Positions 53,680-62,691 of a DNA stretch of 64,000 nucleotides are shown in pieces. The notes beneath the pieces were generated by a model. It was not told the DNA's origin, ran no database searches, and saw nothing but the letters and a program-made list of their open reading frames with translations. How positions within the stretch are numbered: position 1 is the first letter of the stretch; every line of letters begins with the position of its first letter. Location of the stretch: the NCBI GenBank assembly GCA_049115955.1, contig JAGDZJ010000015.1, positions 201,352 through 265,351 of the forward strand. The letters are read 5' to 3'. Both the position numbers and the translations under genes were made by a program. This DNA comes from Salinispirillum sp049115955 (GTDB taxonomy: Bacteria > Pseudomonadota > Gammaproteobacteria > Pseudomonadales > Natronospirillaceae).

Positions 53680-53705
53680 GGCGGAAGAGTGAAGCTTCAT
53701 CCGCC
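53680..53705. terminator. Hairpin between the MAPEG and DeoR genes
   Basis: GGCGGA (53680-53685) pairs with TCCGCC (53700-53705) with an inner TGAAGCTTCA palindrome. It lies 15 bases past the MAPEG stop on the minus strand but lacks a clear T-run, so termination is only probable. Confidence 0.45.
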
Positions 53706-53719
53706 ATGTTGGGACAACC

Positions 53720-54121
53720 CTAACCCGTCAACTCCACGCCAATGATCACCCACAGCCCAATCAAAGCCAGATTGCTGACTTGAAATACCAGCATGCGGTG
53801 AATCACATTGTTGTAAGTTAAATGCACGGCGGCGTGTGCCACGCGCGATAAGAAATACGCCCAACCCAAACCGCTGATCAGCGTGCCTTCCAGCGGGTAG
53901 AGTACACAAATCAACGCCGCCACATAAAACAGCACTGGCATCTCGAACAGGTTCGAATAATGGCGAGTCGCTTGCTGCAAGTACTTCGGTGCGTCGCCGC
54001 TCACCAATCGGAAGTAACCCAGTGACACCTGCCCAGTACTCACCGCACGGTAGCGCATCACAAAGCCGATAAATAACAGAATGAACGTGAAGGCCACCAT
54101 GGCCAATAAGGGGTAGATCAT
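53720..54121 (-). CDS. MAPEG family membrane protein
   Basis: A 133-residue inner-membrane protein with four hydrophobic helices and the MAPEG pattern: ATRHYSNLFEMPVLFYVAALI, with the conserved Asn/Glu pair, and FLSRVAHAAVHLTYNNVIHRM. The superfamily includes glutathione transferases and peroxidases of membranes; bacterial members are mostly uncharacterised. No cofactor or partner gene is adjacent. Confidence 0.88.
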   Translation of the reverse strand: MIYPLLAMVAFTFILLFIGFVMRYRAVSTGQVSLGYFRLVSGDAPKYLQQATRHYSNLFEMPVLFYVAALICVLYPLEGTLISGLGWAYFLSRVAHAAVHLTYNNVIHRMLVFQVSNLALIGLWVIIGVELTG

Positions 54122-54283
54122 AATTCCTTATCCTCGAAAATTGTTTTCTTGCATGGTAGCAAGTTCGTTGTTGAGAAGGCTATATATCGCAAGCCGCAAC
54201 TAATCTTAGCCGAGCTTCCGTGCATTACGGTCAACAATCGCGAGTAGCCGCGACACTTACGGCGTGCTGCAGCCGGAATCCGC

Positions 54284-55135
54284 TTAGCTATCTTTCTGGT
54301 GCTGCTTACTCAGAATTACCAACGCAATACCCCCCAGAATAGCCAACGATGCCAAAACAAACCGTATTGTTAAGGCTTCACTGAGAATAAGAATGCCGCC
54401 AAGTGCAGTGATGACCGGCACACTGAGCTGAACCGTCGCGGCGTTTGTAGCCTTCAGCATAGGCAGCACGGAATACCAAACAGCGTAGCCTAGTGCAGAG
54501 GTTATCGCCCCCGAAGTAATCGCATACACAACACCAGCGACGTCTAGACTATTGCGTGAATAGAATACTAAGGCCAACGGTACAGCAAAAACAGAAGCAC
54601 GCAGGAAATTGCCAGCGGTCACCAGAGTAGGATCGCCCGCACCCTTTCCGCGCACGGAATAAACGCCCCAAGCAATACCGGCAGTCAACATCAGCAGCGA
54701 GCCAAACAGCGGTGGCGCAGACAAACCAGGAAGCATGAGTACAACCAAACCGCCCAAAGCAAGCACAAGGCCGGCCAATTGTTGTTTGATCAGTCGCTCA
54801 CCCGTCCAGAATCCATAACCTATCATGGTCGCTTGAACAGCACCGAAGAGTAGAAGGGCACCTGTGGCAGCCGTCAGGCTGAAGTATGCGAACGAAAAAC
54901 AGGCGGCGTACGCAAACAAAGCAAAAGCGGACACCCAGTTACCTCGGCCAATGCGGTCATGATGCAGGAAGATCGTGATTGCCCACAGCACCAAAGCACC
55001 AGAAATTAATCGAATAGAAGTAAAGCTGGCGGCGTCAATCGCCGTGTGCGTGAGTGCCAAACGGGCCAGAACGGAATTACCGGCGAAAGCGATCATGGCG
55101 AGTAGCGTTAGAACGGAAATGCGGATAAATGACAT
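54284..55135 (-). CDS. EamA/DMT-family transporter
   Basis: A 283-residue inner-membrane protein with ten predicted helices arranged as two EamA repeats (first AFAGNSVLARLAL..., second beginning LLMLTAGIAWGVYSVRG). Such proteins export amino acids or metabolites. The C-terminal repeat ends GGILILSEALTIRFVLASLAILGGIALVI, typical of the family. It stands alone between the MAPEG gene and the sugar operon; the substrate is not predictable. Confidence 0.9.
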   Translation of the reverse strand: MSFIRISVLTLLAMIAFAGNSVLARLALTHTAIDAASFTSIRLISGALVLWAITIFLHHDRIGRGNWVSAFALFAYAACFSFAYFSLTAATGALLLFGAVQATMIGYGFWTGERLIKQQLAGLVLALGGLVVLMLPGLSAPPLFGSLLMLTAGIAWGVYSVRGKGAGDPTLVTAGNFLRASVFAVPLALVFYSRNSLDVAGVVYAITSGAITSALGYAVWYSVLPMLKATNAATVQLSVPVITALGGILILSEALTIRFVLASLAILGGIALVILSKQHQKDS

Positions 55136-55285
55136 AAAACGTGCTCTGATCCAGTAGGCTACATGGTAATACGACGCATCAAGTCGTAGAAGCTCTTCTG
55201 CATCAAGCTACGGCTTCCAGTGTTTAGCTGACGTCCCTGTCAGCTTTCTATTCTGAATCATAGCCAGAACACTTAAACGCCTTCG

Positions 55286-56686
55286 TTATGGGCCAACCCT
55301 AACGAAGCGCACTGCATCGGCGATGGAATATCCGCTATCGCTTCCAGCGTCGAGCGTCACACGATTCTGGTTCGAGCTGCCCGCACTGAAGGTATAGGTG
55401 CCGAGTGCCTGCCAACTGCCGCCATTCTGGGTTTGGTCTTTCAGTACTTCTGTAACTTGCCCTTGGCTATAAACGCGATACTTGATGGCGTCCGGTCGGT
55501 TGGACGCCGATGTCCAGCGCGCATAAACGTGGTAGGTGCCTGTGGCTGGGAAGCTAGGGCGCCAGCTGGCCCAGACGCCCGGATTTGTTCCCGCACTGTT
55601 GTCAGCCAAATAGTTGGAGCCCCAAAAGCCGCTGATGGATGTGCTCGTATTCCAGTTGGCACTGCTTTCGAACCCGGCGCTGTTGTTATCAATCACGATA
55701 TCCAGTCCAGGTGTGGGTACTGGGTCGCTCTCGTTGGCGTAGGCAATTTTCTGATTGAGTCGCGGGCCAACCGAGTAAAACATGTGCCACTGTCCGCCTT
55801 CAAAGTGCAGGAAGGGTTCGGCGGCTTTATTGTATTCGGGGCCTACGGACGCAGGATCGTAAAAAATGCCCAGATGATCTTCTTGCGTAAAGTTGGCACC
55901 TACTTCCGTATGAAAAATATTAGACCCACCGTGATACAGAATGTAATGACGCCCGTCGTCCTGCCATAGGAATGGGCCGGAAATGTTCGTCTGGCCATCC
56001 GGGCCCGGCGATACCAGTGCGCCGTCGCGCGGGGTGAATTGTTTACCGTCGTCAGACGTCGCCAAGGCAATACTGCGGGTGCCGTTTCTATTCACCATCA
56101 TTACCATGGTATAGCGATCGCCCCATTGCGGGATTTCGTATTCGAAAACCCGAGCATAGGATGCTTCTGTGTAACCACTGCCTAGGCCAGCAGCCACGAA
56201 GTCGCCAGAGGTGATGGCCACGTTGTCATTGGTAATTGTCCAGTTAAGGCCGTCTGTTGACCACGCCCATCGTGTTGTCGTGTTTTCACCATGGAAGTAC
56301 ATGAAGAACTTCTGGTATTGCGGCATCCAACGCACGTTGGCCCCGGACACATGAGTGACGGAGAACTTGCCTTGGCCTTGATTGTCGATGATGGGGTTGC
56401 CGTTGTATTCCGTATAAGGGCCTTCAATGTTGTCCGCGTAGGCAATGGCGATTCCGCCGGGGGCATCATGTGGCGAGTAATACAGATAATAATTGCCCAA
56501 AGGATTGGCAACGTGGTCAGAGACCTTGAGTAGACTGGGAAAAATGATCTCCCCGGTCGGGTCAAAGTTCAGGAAGTCCGGGTCGAGTACAACGGATTTG
56601 AGCGACAGATTAGGAAGTGCTGAGGCAGTGCTGAAAACGCACGTCAACAGCGTCAGAAGGAGAGGGTACTTGAGATATTTTGTCAT
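55286..56686 (-). CDS. Secreted GH43-like five-bladed propeller protein with golvesin/xanthan-lyase-type C-terminal domain
   Basis: A 466-residue secreted protein with a signal peptide (LLTLLTCVFSTASA). Residues about 30-320 look like a glycoside-hydrolase five-bladed propeller (YYLYYSPHDAPGGIAIAYADNIEGPY, SGPFLWQDDGRHYILYHGG, EPFLHFEGGQWHMFYS). Residues about 335-466 match the golvesin C-terminal-like domain (DNNSAGFESSANWNTSTS, NYLADNSAG, TYHVYARWTSASNRPDAIKY, GYSIADAVRFVRV). Catalytic residues were not verified, so the glycan target is open. Last gene of the LacI-controlled sugar operon, suggesting it works on a polysaccharide whose products are imported. Confidence 0.78.
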   Translation of the reverse strand: MTKYLKYPLLLTLLTCVFSTASALPNLSLKSVVLDPDFLNFDPTGEIIFPSLLKVSDHVANPLGNYYLYYSPHDAPGGIAIAYADNIEGPYTEYNGNPIIDNQGQGKFSVTHVSGANVRWMPQYQKFFMYFHGENTTTRWAWSTDGLNWTITNDNVAITSGDFVAAGLGSGYTEASYARVFEYEIPQWGDRYTMVMMVNRNGTRSIALATSDDGKQFTPRDGALVSPGPDGQTNISGPFLWQDDGRHYILYHGGSNIFHTEVGANFTQEDHLGIFYDPASVGPEYNKAAEPFLHFEGGQWHMFYSVGPRLNQKIAYANESDPVPTPGLDIVIDNNSAGFESSANWNTSTSISGFWGSNYLADNSAGTNPGVWASWRPSFPATGTYHVYARWTSASNRPDAIKYRVYSQGQVTEVLKDQTQNGGSWQALGTYTFSAGSSNQNRVTLDAGSDSGYSIADAVRFVRVGP

Positions 56687-56758
56687 TATTATTCCTCAAA
56701 GATTGGTTAGGTCTAACGGTTTAAGGTGGGGTGTCTGCGACCACCCCGATATCGCAGC

Positions 56759-58171
56759 TCAGTTCAGATTCAGGCGGGCGTCTTGCGCTTGCAAAGCGCG
56801 CTGAACCTTTCCGACATTGACCGCGCTGATGGTGCTGCCGTCTTGAACGGCGACAGCGGCGGCGGCACCAGCAGCTTGGCCAATGGACATGGCGATGGGG
56901 GTTACGCGAATAGCAGAAAAAGCATTGTGGTCGGCACTGATGCATCGACCGGCGATGACCAAGTTGCTGCACTGTTCCGAGTACATGGTGCGCAAAGGAA
57001 TGTAGTAAGTGTGGTGCGGCGACAGATGTATGGATTCCGTTGCCTCGGCATCCGGCGAGTGCACGTCAATGGGGTAAGCCCCTTGCGCAATTGTGTCGTC
57101 GTATTTCACCTGATTGATGACGTCGTCACCGGTCAGTGTGTACACGCCTTGAATGCGCCGCGTGTCGCGAATACCGACATGATAAGGGGTAGACAGCATA
57201 ACGCTGTTTTCGAACCCGATGGCTTCGCTTTTGAGAAACTGAAAGATCTGATAACACTGTTTTCTGCCTTCGATTTCCGCGCGGGTGACGTCCCAAGGGT
57301 TTGTGCCGTCGTAGCCTTGCAGGCGCGACGAGTTAACCACCACGGTGCCGCGTTCATGTGTTTCAAAGAACAGTATGTACTTACGCGGTATGGTCACCTG
57401 ATGACGATCGCGGTAGTCCATCCATTGTTTGCCGAACGCTTTTAGACTGAGTCGATCTGTGCTCAAAGCCCGCTTCAAACCTTCTTCCGGCCCAAGGTCG
57501 AATTCGTAGTTGCCGGGGTTCTGTTGCACATCTTGTTTGATTCGGTCGATGTCCACACCGCCTATTTTGAGGTTCATCGTCATCGGCTGTGTGGCGTTAT
57601 CACCTTCACGGCCTTGGGCGAACGGCACACCGGCGCGGGTGGCCACGTCACCATCGCCCGTGGCATCGACATATTGGTCAGCGGTGATGGTGTTCAGGCC
57701 CCACTTGTTGCAAACGACCAATCCGGTCAGGCGGTCGCCGGACAAAGTGACGTCGGCCAGCATGGTGTGATAGAGAATGTCGGCCCCTGCCTCAACCACC
57801 ATTTCTTCGAGCACGCGCTTGAGTGCCTCGGCATCAAAGGGTGTGACCGTCGAGCAATAGGTAATGGAATCCACAATATGCCCTGGGGAAGCCCCAACGC
57901 TTTTTAGGCGCTCCACCAGTTCGTCAGCCAGGCCCCAAACAACCTGGTCGCCGGCGGGGTTGTGAAAGCTCATCATGGGGCTTACCCCCATCATGGTCAG
58001 GGTGCCGCCGAGGAAGCCACCCCGTTCAATCAGCAAGGTTTTTACGCCCATGCGCGCCGCCATAGTGGCCGCCATAACCCCGGAGGGACCGCCGCCCATC
58101 ACGACCAATTGGTAGTGCGGTGTCGCGTGAGTGGATTTGTTGGCTGATGATGAAGCTGTAATCGTTGACAT
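56759..58171 (-). CDS. FAD-dependent oxidoreductase (FAD_oxidored family)
   Basis: A 470-residue flavoprotein. FAD-binding motif VVMGGGPSGVMAATMAARMG at about residues 23-42 and LLIERGGFLGGTLTMMGV follow the PF12831-type pattern; VDATGDGDVATRAGVPFAQG is the second signature and the C-terminus has NLVIAGRCISADHNAFSAIRV. No secretion signal is obvious. It is two bases from the permease gene, within an operon for sugar import. In other bacteria this family is often fused to golvesin-type domains; here such a domain is in the adjacent gene. The substrate is unknown. Confidence 0.88.
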   Translation of the reverse strand: MSTITASSSANKSTHATPHYQLVVMGGGPSGVMAATMAARMGVKTLLIERGGFLGGTLTMMGVSPMMSFHNPAGDQVVWGLADELVERLKSVGASPGHIVDSITYCSTVTPFDAEALKRVLEEMVVEAGADILYHTMLADVTLSGDRLTGLVVCNKWGLNTITADQYVDATGDGDVATRAGVPFAQGREGDNATQPMTMNLKIGGVDIDRIKQDVQQNPGNYEFDLGPEEGLKRALSTDRLSLKAFGKQWMDYRDRHQVTIPRKYILFFETHERGTVVVNSSRLQGYDGTNPWDVTRAEIEGRKQCYQIFQFLKSEAIGFENSVMLSTPYHVGIRDTRRIQGVYTLTGDDVINQVKYDDTIAQGAYPIDVHSPDAEATESIHLSPHHTYYIPLRTMYSEQCSNLVIAGRCISADHNAFSAIRVTPIAMSIGQAAGAAAAVAVQDGSTISAVNVGKVQRALQAQDARLNLN

Positions 58172-58173
58172 AG

Positions 58174-59064
58174 TTACCCCTTAACGCCGGACATCGCGAA
58201 GCTTTCCACGATTTGTCTCTGAGCAATGATATAAACCAGTAGTACCGGAATGACCGACAGTGAAGTGGCGGCCAATTGCAGGTGCCACAATGGCAAGCCG
58301 TAGGCATCTGAAAAGTTAGTCAGTGCCAGTGGTACGGTGAATTTCTCTTGGCTGCTGATGAACACCAACGGTTCCAGCAACAGATTCCAAGAATGTAGAA
58401 ACGAGATGATGGCCACGGCGGCCAGCGCGGGCCGTGATAATGGCAAGGCGATGCGCCAGTAAATCCCAAAGCGGCTTAGGCCATCCAACAACGCGGCTTC
58501 TTCAAGTTCTTTGGGCAGTGACATGAAGAACTGCCGCATCAGAAACGTGGCGATAATGCCTTGCGAGCCAAAAACCGGCAGCAGAATGAGTGGCCAATGG
58601 GTGTTGATCAGCCCCAAGTTCTTCATTAAGAAGAAGTTAGGGATGATGGTGACTTCGTCGGGCATCATGAGGCCCATCAGTAGGACCAAAAAGATGATGT
58701 TACTGCCACGAAATCTCAGGCGCGCAAACGCATATCCCGCCAGCGACGATGTGACCAAAACCAGCAGCGTCACCGCCACTGCAATGTACAGGGAGTTGAA
58801 ATACTGTTGGGCAAAAGGCTGGTAGCTGAATATTTCGACGTAGTTGTTCCACGCGAACTGCTTCGGAATGATGTTAGGAGGAAACGCCGTTATTTCATTC
58901 TGATTTTTCAGCGAGCCAGACACCATCCAAATAAATGGAAACACGAAGGGTATGCTGGCGCCTGTTAAGGCCATATACCACAGTACTTTTTTCAGTGGCA
59001 GCGTGATCGTTCGCGTCAGCGTTTCACGGCGCTCAATGGCTCTTTGTGTTAGCGTCTGTTCCAT
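58174..59064 (-). CDS. Sugar ABC transporter permease (MalG-like, CUT1)
   Basis: A 296-residue inner-membrane permease with six helices. The coupling loop EEAALLDGLSRFGIYWRIALPLSRPAL has the EAA motif typical of the second CUT1 permease, and the end lies in the cytoplasm. Its ATG is one base past the stop of the first permease gene, with GGGAATTGAG upstream. Together with 59066 and 60027 it forms an oligosaccharide importer lacking an encoded ATPase. Confidence 0.92.
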   Translation of the reverse strand: MEQTLTQRAIERRETLTRTITLPLKKVLWYMALTGASIPFVFPFIWMVSGSLKNQNEITAFPPNIIPKQFAWNNYVEIFSYQPFAQQYFNSLYIAVAVTLLVLVTSSLAGYAFARLRFRGSNIIFLVLLMGLMMPDEVTIIPNFFLMKNLGLINTHWPLILLPVFGSQGIIATFLMRQFFMSLPKELEEAALLDGLSRFGIYWRIALPLSRPALAAVAIISFLHSWNLLLEPLVFISSQEKFTVPLALTNFSDAYGLPLWHLQLAATSLSVIPVLLVYIIAQRQIVESFAMSGVKG

Positions 59065-59065
59065 C

Positions 59066-59962
59066 TCAATTCCCCTCCCGTTTTAAAAGCCATTGGGCGA
59101 GCGTGAGCATGAGCGTCACCACAAACAGCACCACGGCGAGCGCACTGGCGTAGCCGACTTCGAAGAACTGGAACGCCCGTTCGTATATGTAATAGGCCAG
59201 CACCAAGGTGGCATTTTCAGGCCCGCCGTTGGTCATCAGATAAATGTGGTCGAACACTTTTAACGAGCCAACCACGGTGACGATCATGATGACGAGCGTC
59301 GTAGGCGCCAGTAAGGGCCACGTGACATTGCGAAAAATTTGCCACCGATTTGCGCCATCAAGCATGGCCGCTTCGTTGTAGTCACGAGAGATGGCTTGTA
59401 ATGCGGCCAGATACAGAATCATGTTGAGTCCGACGTTTTTCAGCACGCGAGTGAAAATAACACTCGCCATGGCCCAGTTCGGCTCGCGTAGCCAGTTGGG
59501 GCCTTCTATGCCGATCATCAACAGCATCTGGTTTATACCGCCTGATTCCTTCTGCAACAGAAAGGTCCAGACGATGGCCCACGCAGCACCGGCGGTGACA
59601 ACGGGGGCGAAAAACATCGTGCGAAATACCATCACACCGTGGAAGGCGCGGTTCAATGCCAACGCCAAAGCCAGAGACAGGGCGATGTTGAGTGGCACCA
59701 GACCGCCAGCAAAGACTAAGGAGTTGCGCAATACTTGCCAGAAATCGGGGTTGTTAAACAGTATGTCGCGGTAGTTATCCATGCCAACGAACGTTGAGCT
59801 CTGCGCAAGGATGTTCCACTCGGTCAACGAGTAACCCACAATGGCGACGAGAGGGCCAACAAAGAAGACGCTGAACCCTAGCAATAATGGACTGATGAAC
59901 GCCCACGCCGACAGTGTCTCTTGAAACTGCATCGAACGTTGGGTGGCGACAGTTGTATTCAT
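59066..59962 (-). CDS. Sugar ABC transporter permease (MalF/UgpA-like, CUT1)
   Basis: A 298-residue inner-membrane permease with six helices, starting with SAWAFISPLLLGFSVFFVGPLVAIV. The EAA loop reads NEAAMLDGANRWQIFRNVTWPLLAPTT. It follows the binding-protein gene and precedes the MalG-like gene; spacing suggests one transcript. No ATPase gene follows, so a shared MalK/MsmX-type ATPase elsewhere is expected. Confidence 0.92.
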   Translation of the reverse strand: MNTTVATQRSMQFQETLSAWAFISPLLLGFSVFFVGPLVAIVGYSLTEWNILAQSSTFVGMDNYRDILFNNPDFWQVLRNSLVFAGGLVPLNIALSLALALALNRAFHGVMVFRTMFFAPVVTAGAAWAIVWTFLLQKESGGINQMLLMIGIEGPNWLREPNWAMASVIFTRVLKNVGLNMILYLAALQAISRDYNEAAMLDGANRWQIFRNVTWPLLAPTTLVIMIVTVVGSLKVFDHIYLMTNGGPENATLVLAYYIYERAFQFFEVGYASALAVVLFVVTLMLTLAQWLLKREGN

Positions 59963-60026
59963 AACTGACCTATTTGAGCATAAAGTGTTTAACGGTACCG
60001 GCGGGTTAGCCGGTACCGTGAGTGGA

Positions 60027-61274
60027 CTAAAGCAGGCTTTCTATGTGGTTGCAGGCGGCGGATAGCACCGCTTCTACATTGGCGTTGCTGCGCCACAGGC
60101 GATCAAAAGAAGAGCGTGTGGATGACTTGATCATGGGTAATTTCGCATGAGCGGGTAGTACCTGCCCATGTTCTATTTCAGACCCGACGATGGCCATCAT
60201 CCGAGCGTTCAAACCGGGGTTAGAGTTCAGGAATGCGTCAGAACTCAATACGCTGGTCCGTGCTGGCGGGAAGTATTCTGCCATGCGTTCCACACCTACT
60301 TTGCTGGTCATATAGGCCAGGAACTCCGTAGCGATTTCTCTATTTGGGCTCTTTTCAAACACCACAATGGCAGCTTGACCAATGGTGGGGCTGTATCCTG
60401 CTGGGCCGCTAGGCATAGGGGCAATACCCCAGTTAAAACTTGCATCTGTCAACTTGGACACGCGTGATATTTGCGTGTAAGTCATCGCGGACTGGCCGTT
60501 AAAGAAGTCGCCCGTTTCGCCCGGTGGCACTGCTGATCCATCAGCAAAAATCATGTCGTGGTAGAGCTGCACAGCTTCAACCGCCGCCGGCGTATCCAGT
60601 CGGCAATCATTACCGCGCCAGACGTCTTCACCATAAGCGCGAACTAAGGGAACCAGCGTGTCCCATACGCGTGCGTCATAGCCTTGTCCGTCCATTGACT
60701 CAAAGCCATAACGAACATTATCGAGTGCCGCAAGCTGGCGCGACGCTGATCGAACGGCTTCCCACGTCCAATTGCCTGACGCGGCCAGTTCAGTGGGTGA
60801 TGTAAGGCCGGCGGCTGCGAAAAGGTCGGCGTTGTAGAAAAAGACGAAGGGCGAGGTAGAGAACGGTACGCCATACAGGCCACCATCTTCTTGCCAAAGA
60901 CTCATCGCGGAGTCACTGAAGTCGTCTAGTTGATAGGCCGAGTTGTTGCGCAGAGCCGGGCCTATGTCGTGCAGGACGTTAGAGCCTATAAAGGTAGGTG
61001 CAGCTCCCTCTAGCATCCAACCCATGTCTGGCGGATTGCCGCCTGCGATTTGCAACGTCAGCCTCTGGATGTAGTCGCCGAACGCAACTGTTTCAAAGGT
61101 GATGTTCACGTTTGGATGGCTTTCTTTAAAGCCATCAGCAAAACCGTTCAACATGCCTAGGTGTTCGGCGCTGCCGGTCCAGACAGTGAAACGCAGTTCT
61201 TGAGCGCTGCTTGATGCGGCAGAGAACCCAAGGGCTAGGGCGAGAATTGATGTTTTAATAAAGCGCATTATCAT
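60027..61274 (-). CDS. Sugar ABC transporter substrate-binding protein (family 1)
   Basis: A 415-residue periplasmic receptor with a signal peptide (ILALALGFSAASSSAQ). Family-1 features include FTVWTGSAEHLGMLNGFADGFKESHPNVNITFETV, GNPPDMGWM, and YGVPFSTSPFVFFYNADLFAAAGL. GAGG is five bases before the first ATG at 61274; a second ATG two codons later is possible. It is the first gene of the operon, just downstream of lacI; its start overlaps a sequence similar to the lacI operator. Confidence 0.93.
   Translation of the reverse strand: MIMRFIKTSILALALGFSAASSSAQELRFTVWTGSAEHLGMLNGFADGFKESHPNVNITFETVAFGDYIQRLTLQIAGGNPPDMGWMLEGAAPTFIGSNVLHDIGPALRNNSAYQLDDFSDSAMSLWQEDGGLYGVPFSTSPFVFFYNADLFAAAGLTSPTELAASGNWTWEAVRSASRQLAALDNVRYGFESMDGQGYDARVWDTLVPLVRAYGEDVWRGNDCRLDTPAAVEAVQLYHDMIFADGSAVPPGETGDFFNGQSAMTYTQISRVSKLTDASFNWGIAPMPSGPAGYSPTIGQAAIVVFEKSPNREIATEFLAYMTSKVGVERMAEYFPPARTSVLSSDAFLNSNPGLNARMMAIVGSEIEHGQVLPAHAKLPMIKSSTRSSFDRLWRSNANVEAVLSAACNHIESLL
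61257..61272. promoter_or_regulatory. Operator-like sequence over the binding-protein start codon
   Basis: On the minus strand GATAATGCGCTTTATT matches 14 of 16 bases of the perfect palindrome at 62472. It lies within the first codons of the solute-binding-protein gene, where repressor binding would block transcription. Confidence 0.4.
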
Positions 61275-61327
61275 TGAAACCTCTTGTTGTTGTTAACGGC
61301 AGACTGCAGGCTTGCCGAATTGGTTAT

Positions 61328-62419
61328 TTAAATGCTCGGTTGTTGTTTTAGTTGAGTGGAAGCCTCTGTATTGGCGCGTGAAGGCCCAACCGTAACTCCC
61401 GGGTGAAAAGTGCACTGCAATGTAAGCTGTGAAGCACTTGGCGCACCGTTGTGCTCAAGCCGTGTCAGCAGTGAAACGAAGGCTTGATAACCCATTTCCT
61501 CGCGTGGAATGGTGAATCCACACCAGTCTAAATTCAGTCGTGTGGGCGCGTCTGGCTCTCCCAGTAAGCCAATGGAAAAGTCGTCCGGCACCCGCAGGTT
61601 GCGCTCGTTCAGAAGTCCATACAACTGTTCGGCTTGTTGGATGTCTTCCACCACCGCTGCCGTAGCACCTTGCTCCAATATCTCAGCAAGCAGTGCCGGT
61701 GTAATACCGTCGACATCGGCTCTGTGCAGTAAGGCAGCGTTGCCTTCAATCAGCCCCTGTTGTACGGCGCTGGCATAACCGGCTTCACGGTCTAAGTGCC
61801 GTTCAGCGGGCTGCGTTTCCCCTAAGTAGGCAATGCGTTGGTGGCCAAATTGCTTAAAATGGCGAATCACATCAACCGTTGCGCGACGGTAATCGGCGGC
61901 AACGTAGCTGAGTTTGTGGTCTGCGGCGTCTTTACGGCCGATGTAGACAAAGGGAAAACCTTCTTCTTCGAGTTGAATCAAGTCGGTTATTTTCGGGTCG
62001 CGGCCCAGCAAGATTACCCCATCGGCGAGGCCTAAGCGGTTGATGCCGTTTTGGTAGATGCATTTGCGCCCAGCTTCAATCGGTGCTGAGGTGAACAACA
62101 TTAGGTCATAACCGTTGTCTTCCGCAGCTTTTTCTACGCCGAGCAAGAAGGGCCGGAAAAAGTCGTTCTGTTCTTTCGGGAAAACGGACTCGAAGCTGAA
62201 CAGGCCGATGATCCGGCGTCTGCCGCCCGCTAGGGTTTGCGCCACGATGTCGGGTACGTAATTGAGCGTTCGCATGGCCTCAAGCACCCGCAGGCGAGTC
62301 GTTTCGCCGACGCGGATATTATGGCTGCCCTTACCGATGACCGCAGACACGACCGCAGGCGACACACCGGCCAGTTTGGCAACATCAGATTGTGTGGTTC
62401 GCTTGCGCCCGTTACTCAT
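61328..62419 (-). CDS. LacI-family transcriptional regulator
   Basis: A 363-residue repressor: HTH at about 6-55 (TTQSDVAKLAGVSPAVVSAVIGKGSHNIRVGETTRLRVLEAMRTLNYVPD), with a hinge helix, and a periplasmic-binding-like effector domain (IIGLFSFESVFPKEQNDFFRPFLLGVE, HQRIAYLGE). It precedes the sugar-transport operon on the same strand by 53 bases and has a perfect palindromic operator upstream of its own start, so autoregulation and sugar induction are expected. The inducer is unknown. Confidence 0.94.
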   Translation of the reverse strand: MSNGRKRTTQSDVAKLAGVSPAVVSAVIGKGSHNIRVGETTRLRVLEAMRTLNYVPDIVAQTLAGGRRRIIGLFSFESVFPKEQNDFFRPFLLGVEKAAEDNGYDLMLFTSAPIEAGRKCIYQNGINRLGLADGVILLGRDPKITDLIQLEEEGFPFVYIGRKDAADHKLSYVAADYRRATVDVIRHFKQFGHQRIAYLGETQPAERHLDREAGYASAVQQGLIEGNAALLHRADVDGITPALLAEILEQGATAAVVEDIQQAEQLYGLLNERNLRVPDDFSIGLLGEPDAPTRLNLDWCGFTIPREEMGYQAFVSLLTRLEHNGAPSASQLTLQCTFHPGVTVGPSRANTEASTQLKQQPSI

Positions 62420-62471
62420 GTGGTTGTGCTCTACCCGTTTTGAGGACTGCTAAACTCGTTATTTTTAGCAA

Positions 62472-62487
62472 GATAATGCGCATTATC
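62472..62487. promoter_or_regulatory. LacI-type operator upstream of lacI
   Basis: GATAATGCGCATTATC is a perfect 16-bp palindrome with a central CG, the hallmark of LacI/GalR operators. It lies about 53 bases before the lacI start. A 14/16 copy overlaps the start of the binding-protein gene. Confidence 0.75.
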
Positions 62488-62645
62488 ATTGTTGTCAACC
62501 TTTTGTGGCTGAGTAGATTTAGGTGCCGAAAGGTGGGTGACGGTGAGATGTTGTTGTGCATCACCGGGATAGCCTCGATGGGCAGGGCGAAAAAATACGC
62601 TTGACGATATATACGCTAGGGAGTATTTTTATTGCTAAGGAAGGG

Positions 62646-62690
62646 ATGGTTATGGTGTGGGAAATACTATTTACTGATGTAGAGCAATAA
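62646..62690 (+). pseudogene. Toxin remnant (HigB/Gp49-like start) of a toxin-antitoxin pair
   Basis: After AAGGAAGGG an open frame begins at 62646 (in-frame ATG at 62652) and ends at TAA 62688-62690, one base before the antitoxin ATG. It encodes MVWEILFTDVEQ. The MxWExxFTD start is characteristic of HigB/RelE-like DUF891-type toxins, normally about 100 residues long. Here the body of the toxin is missing while the promoter, ribosome site and antitoxin remain, consistent with an internal deletion. Confidence 0.6.
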
Positions 62691-62691
62691 G

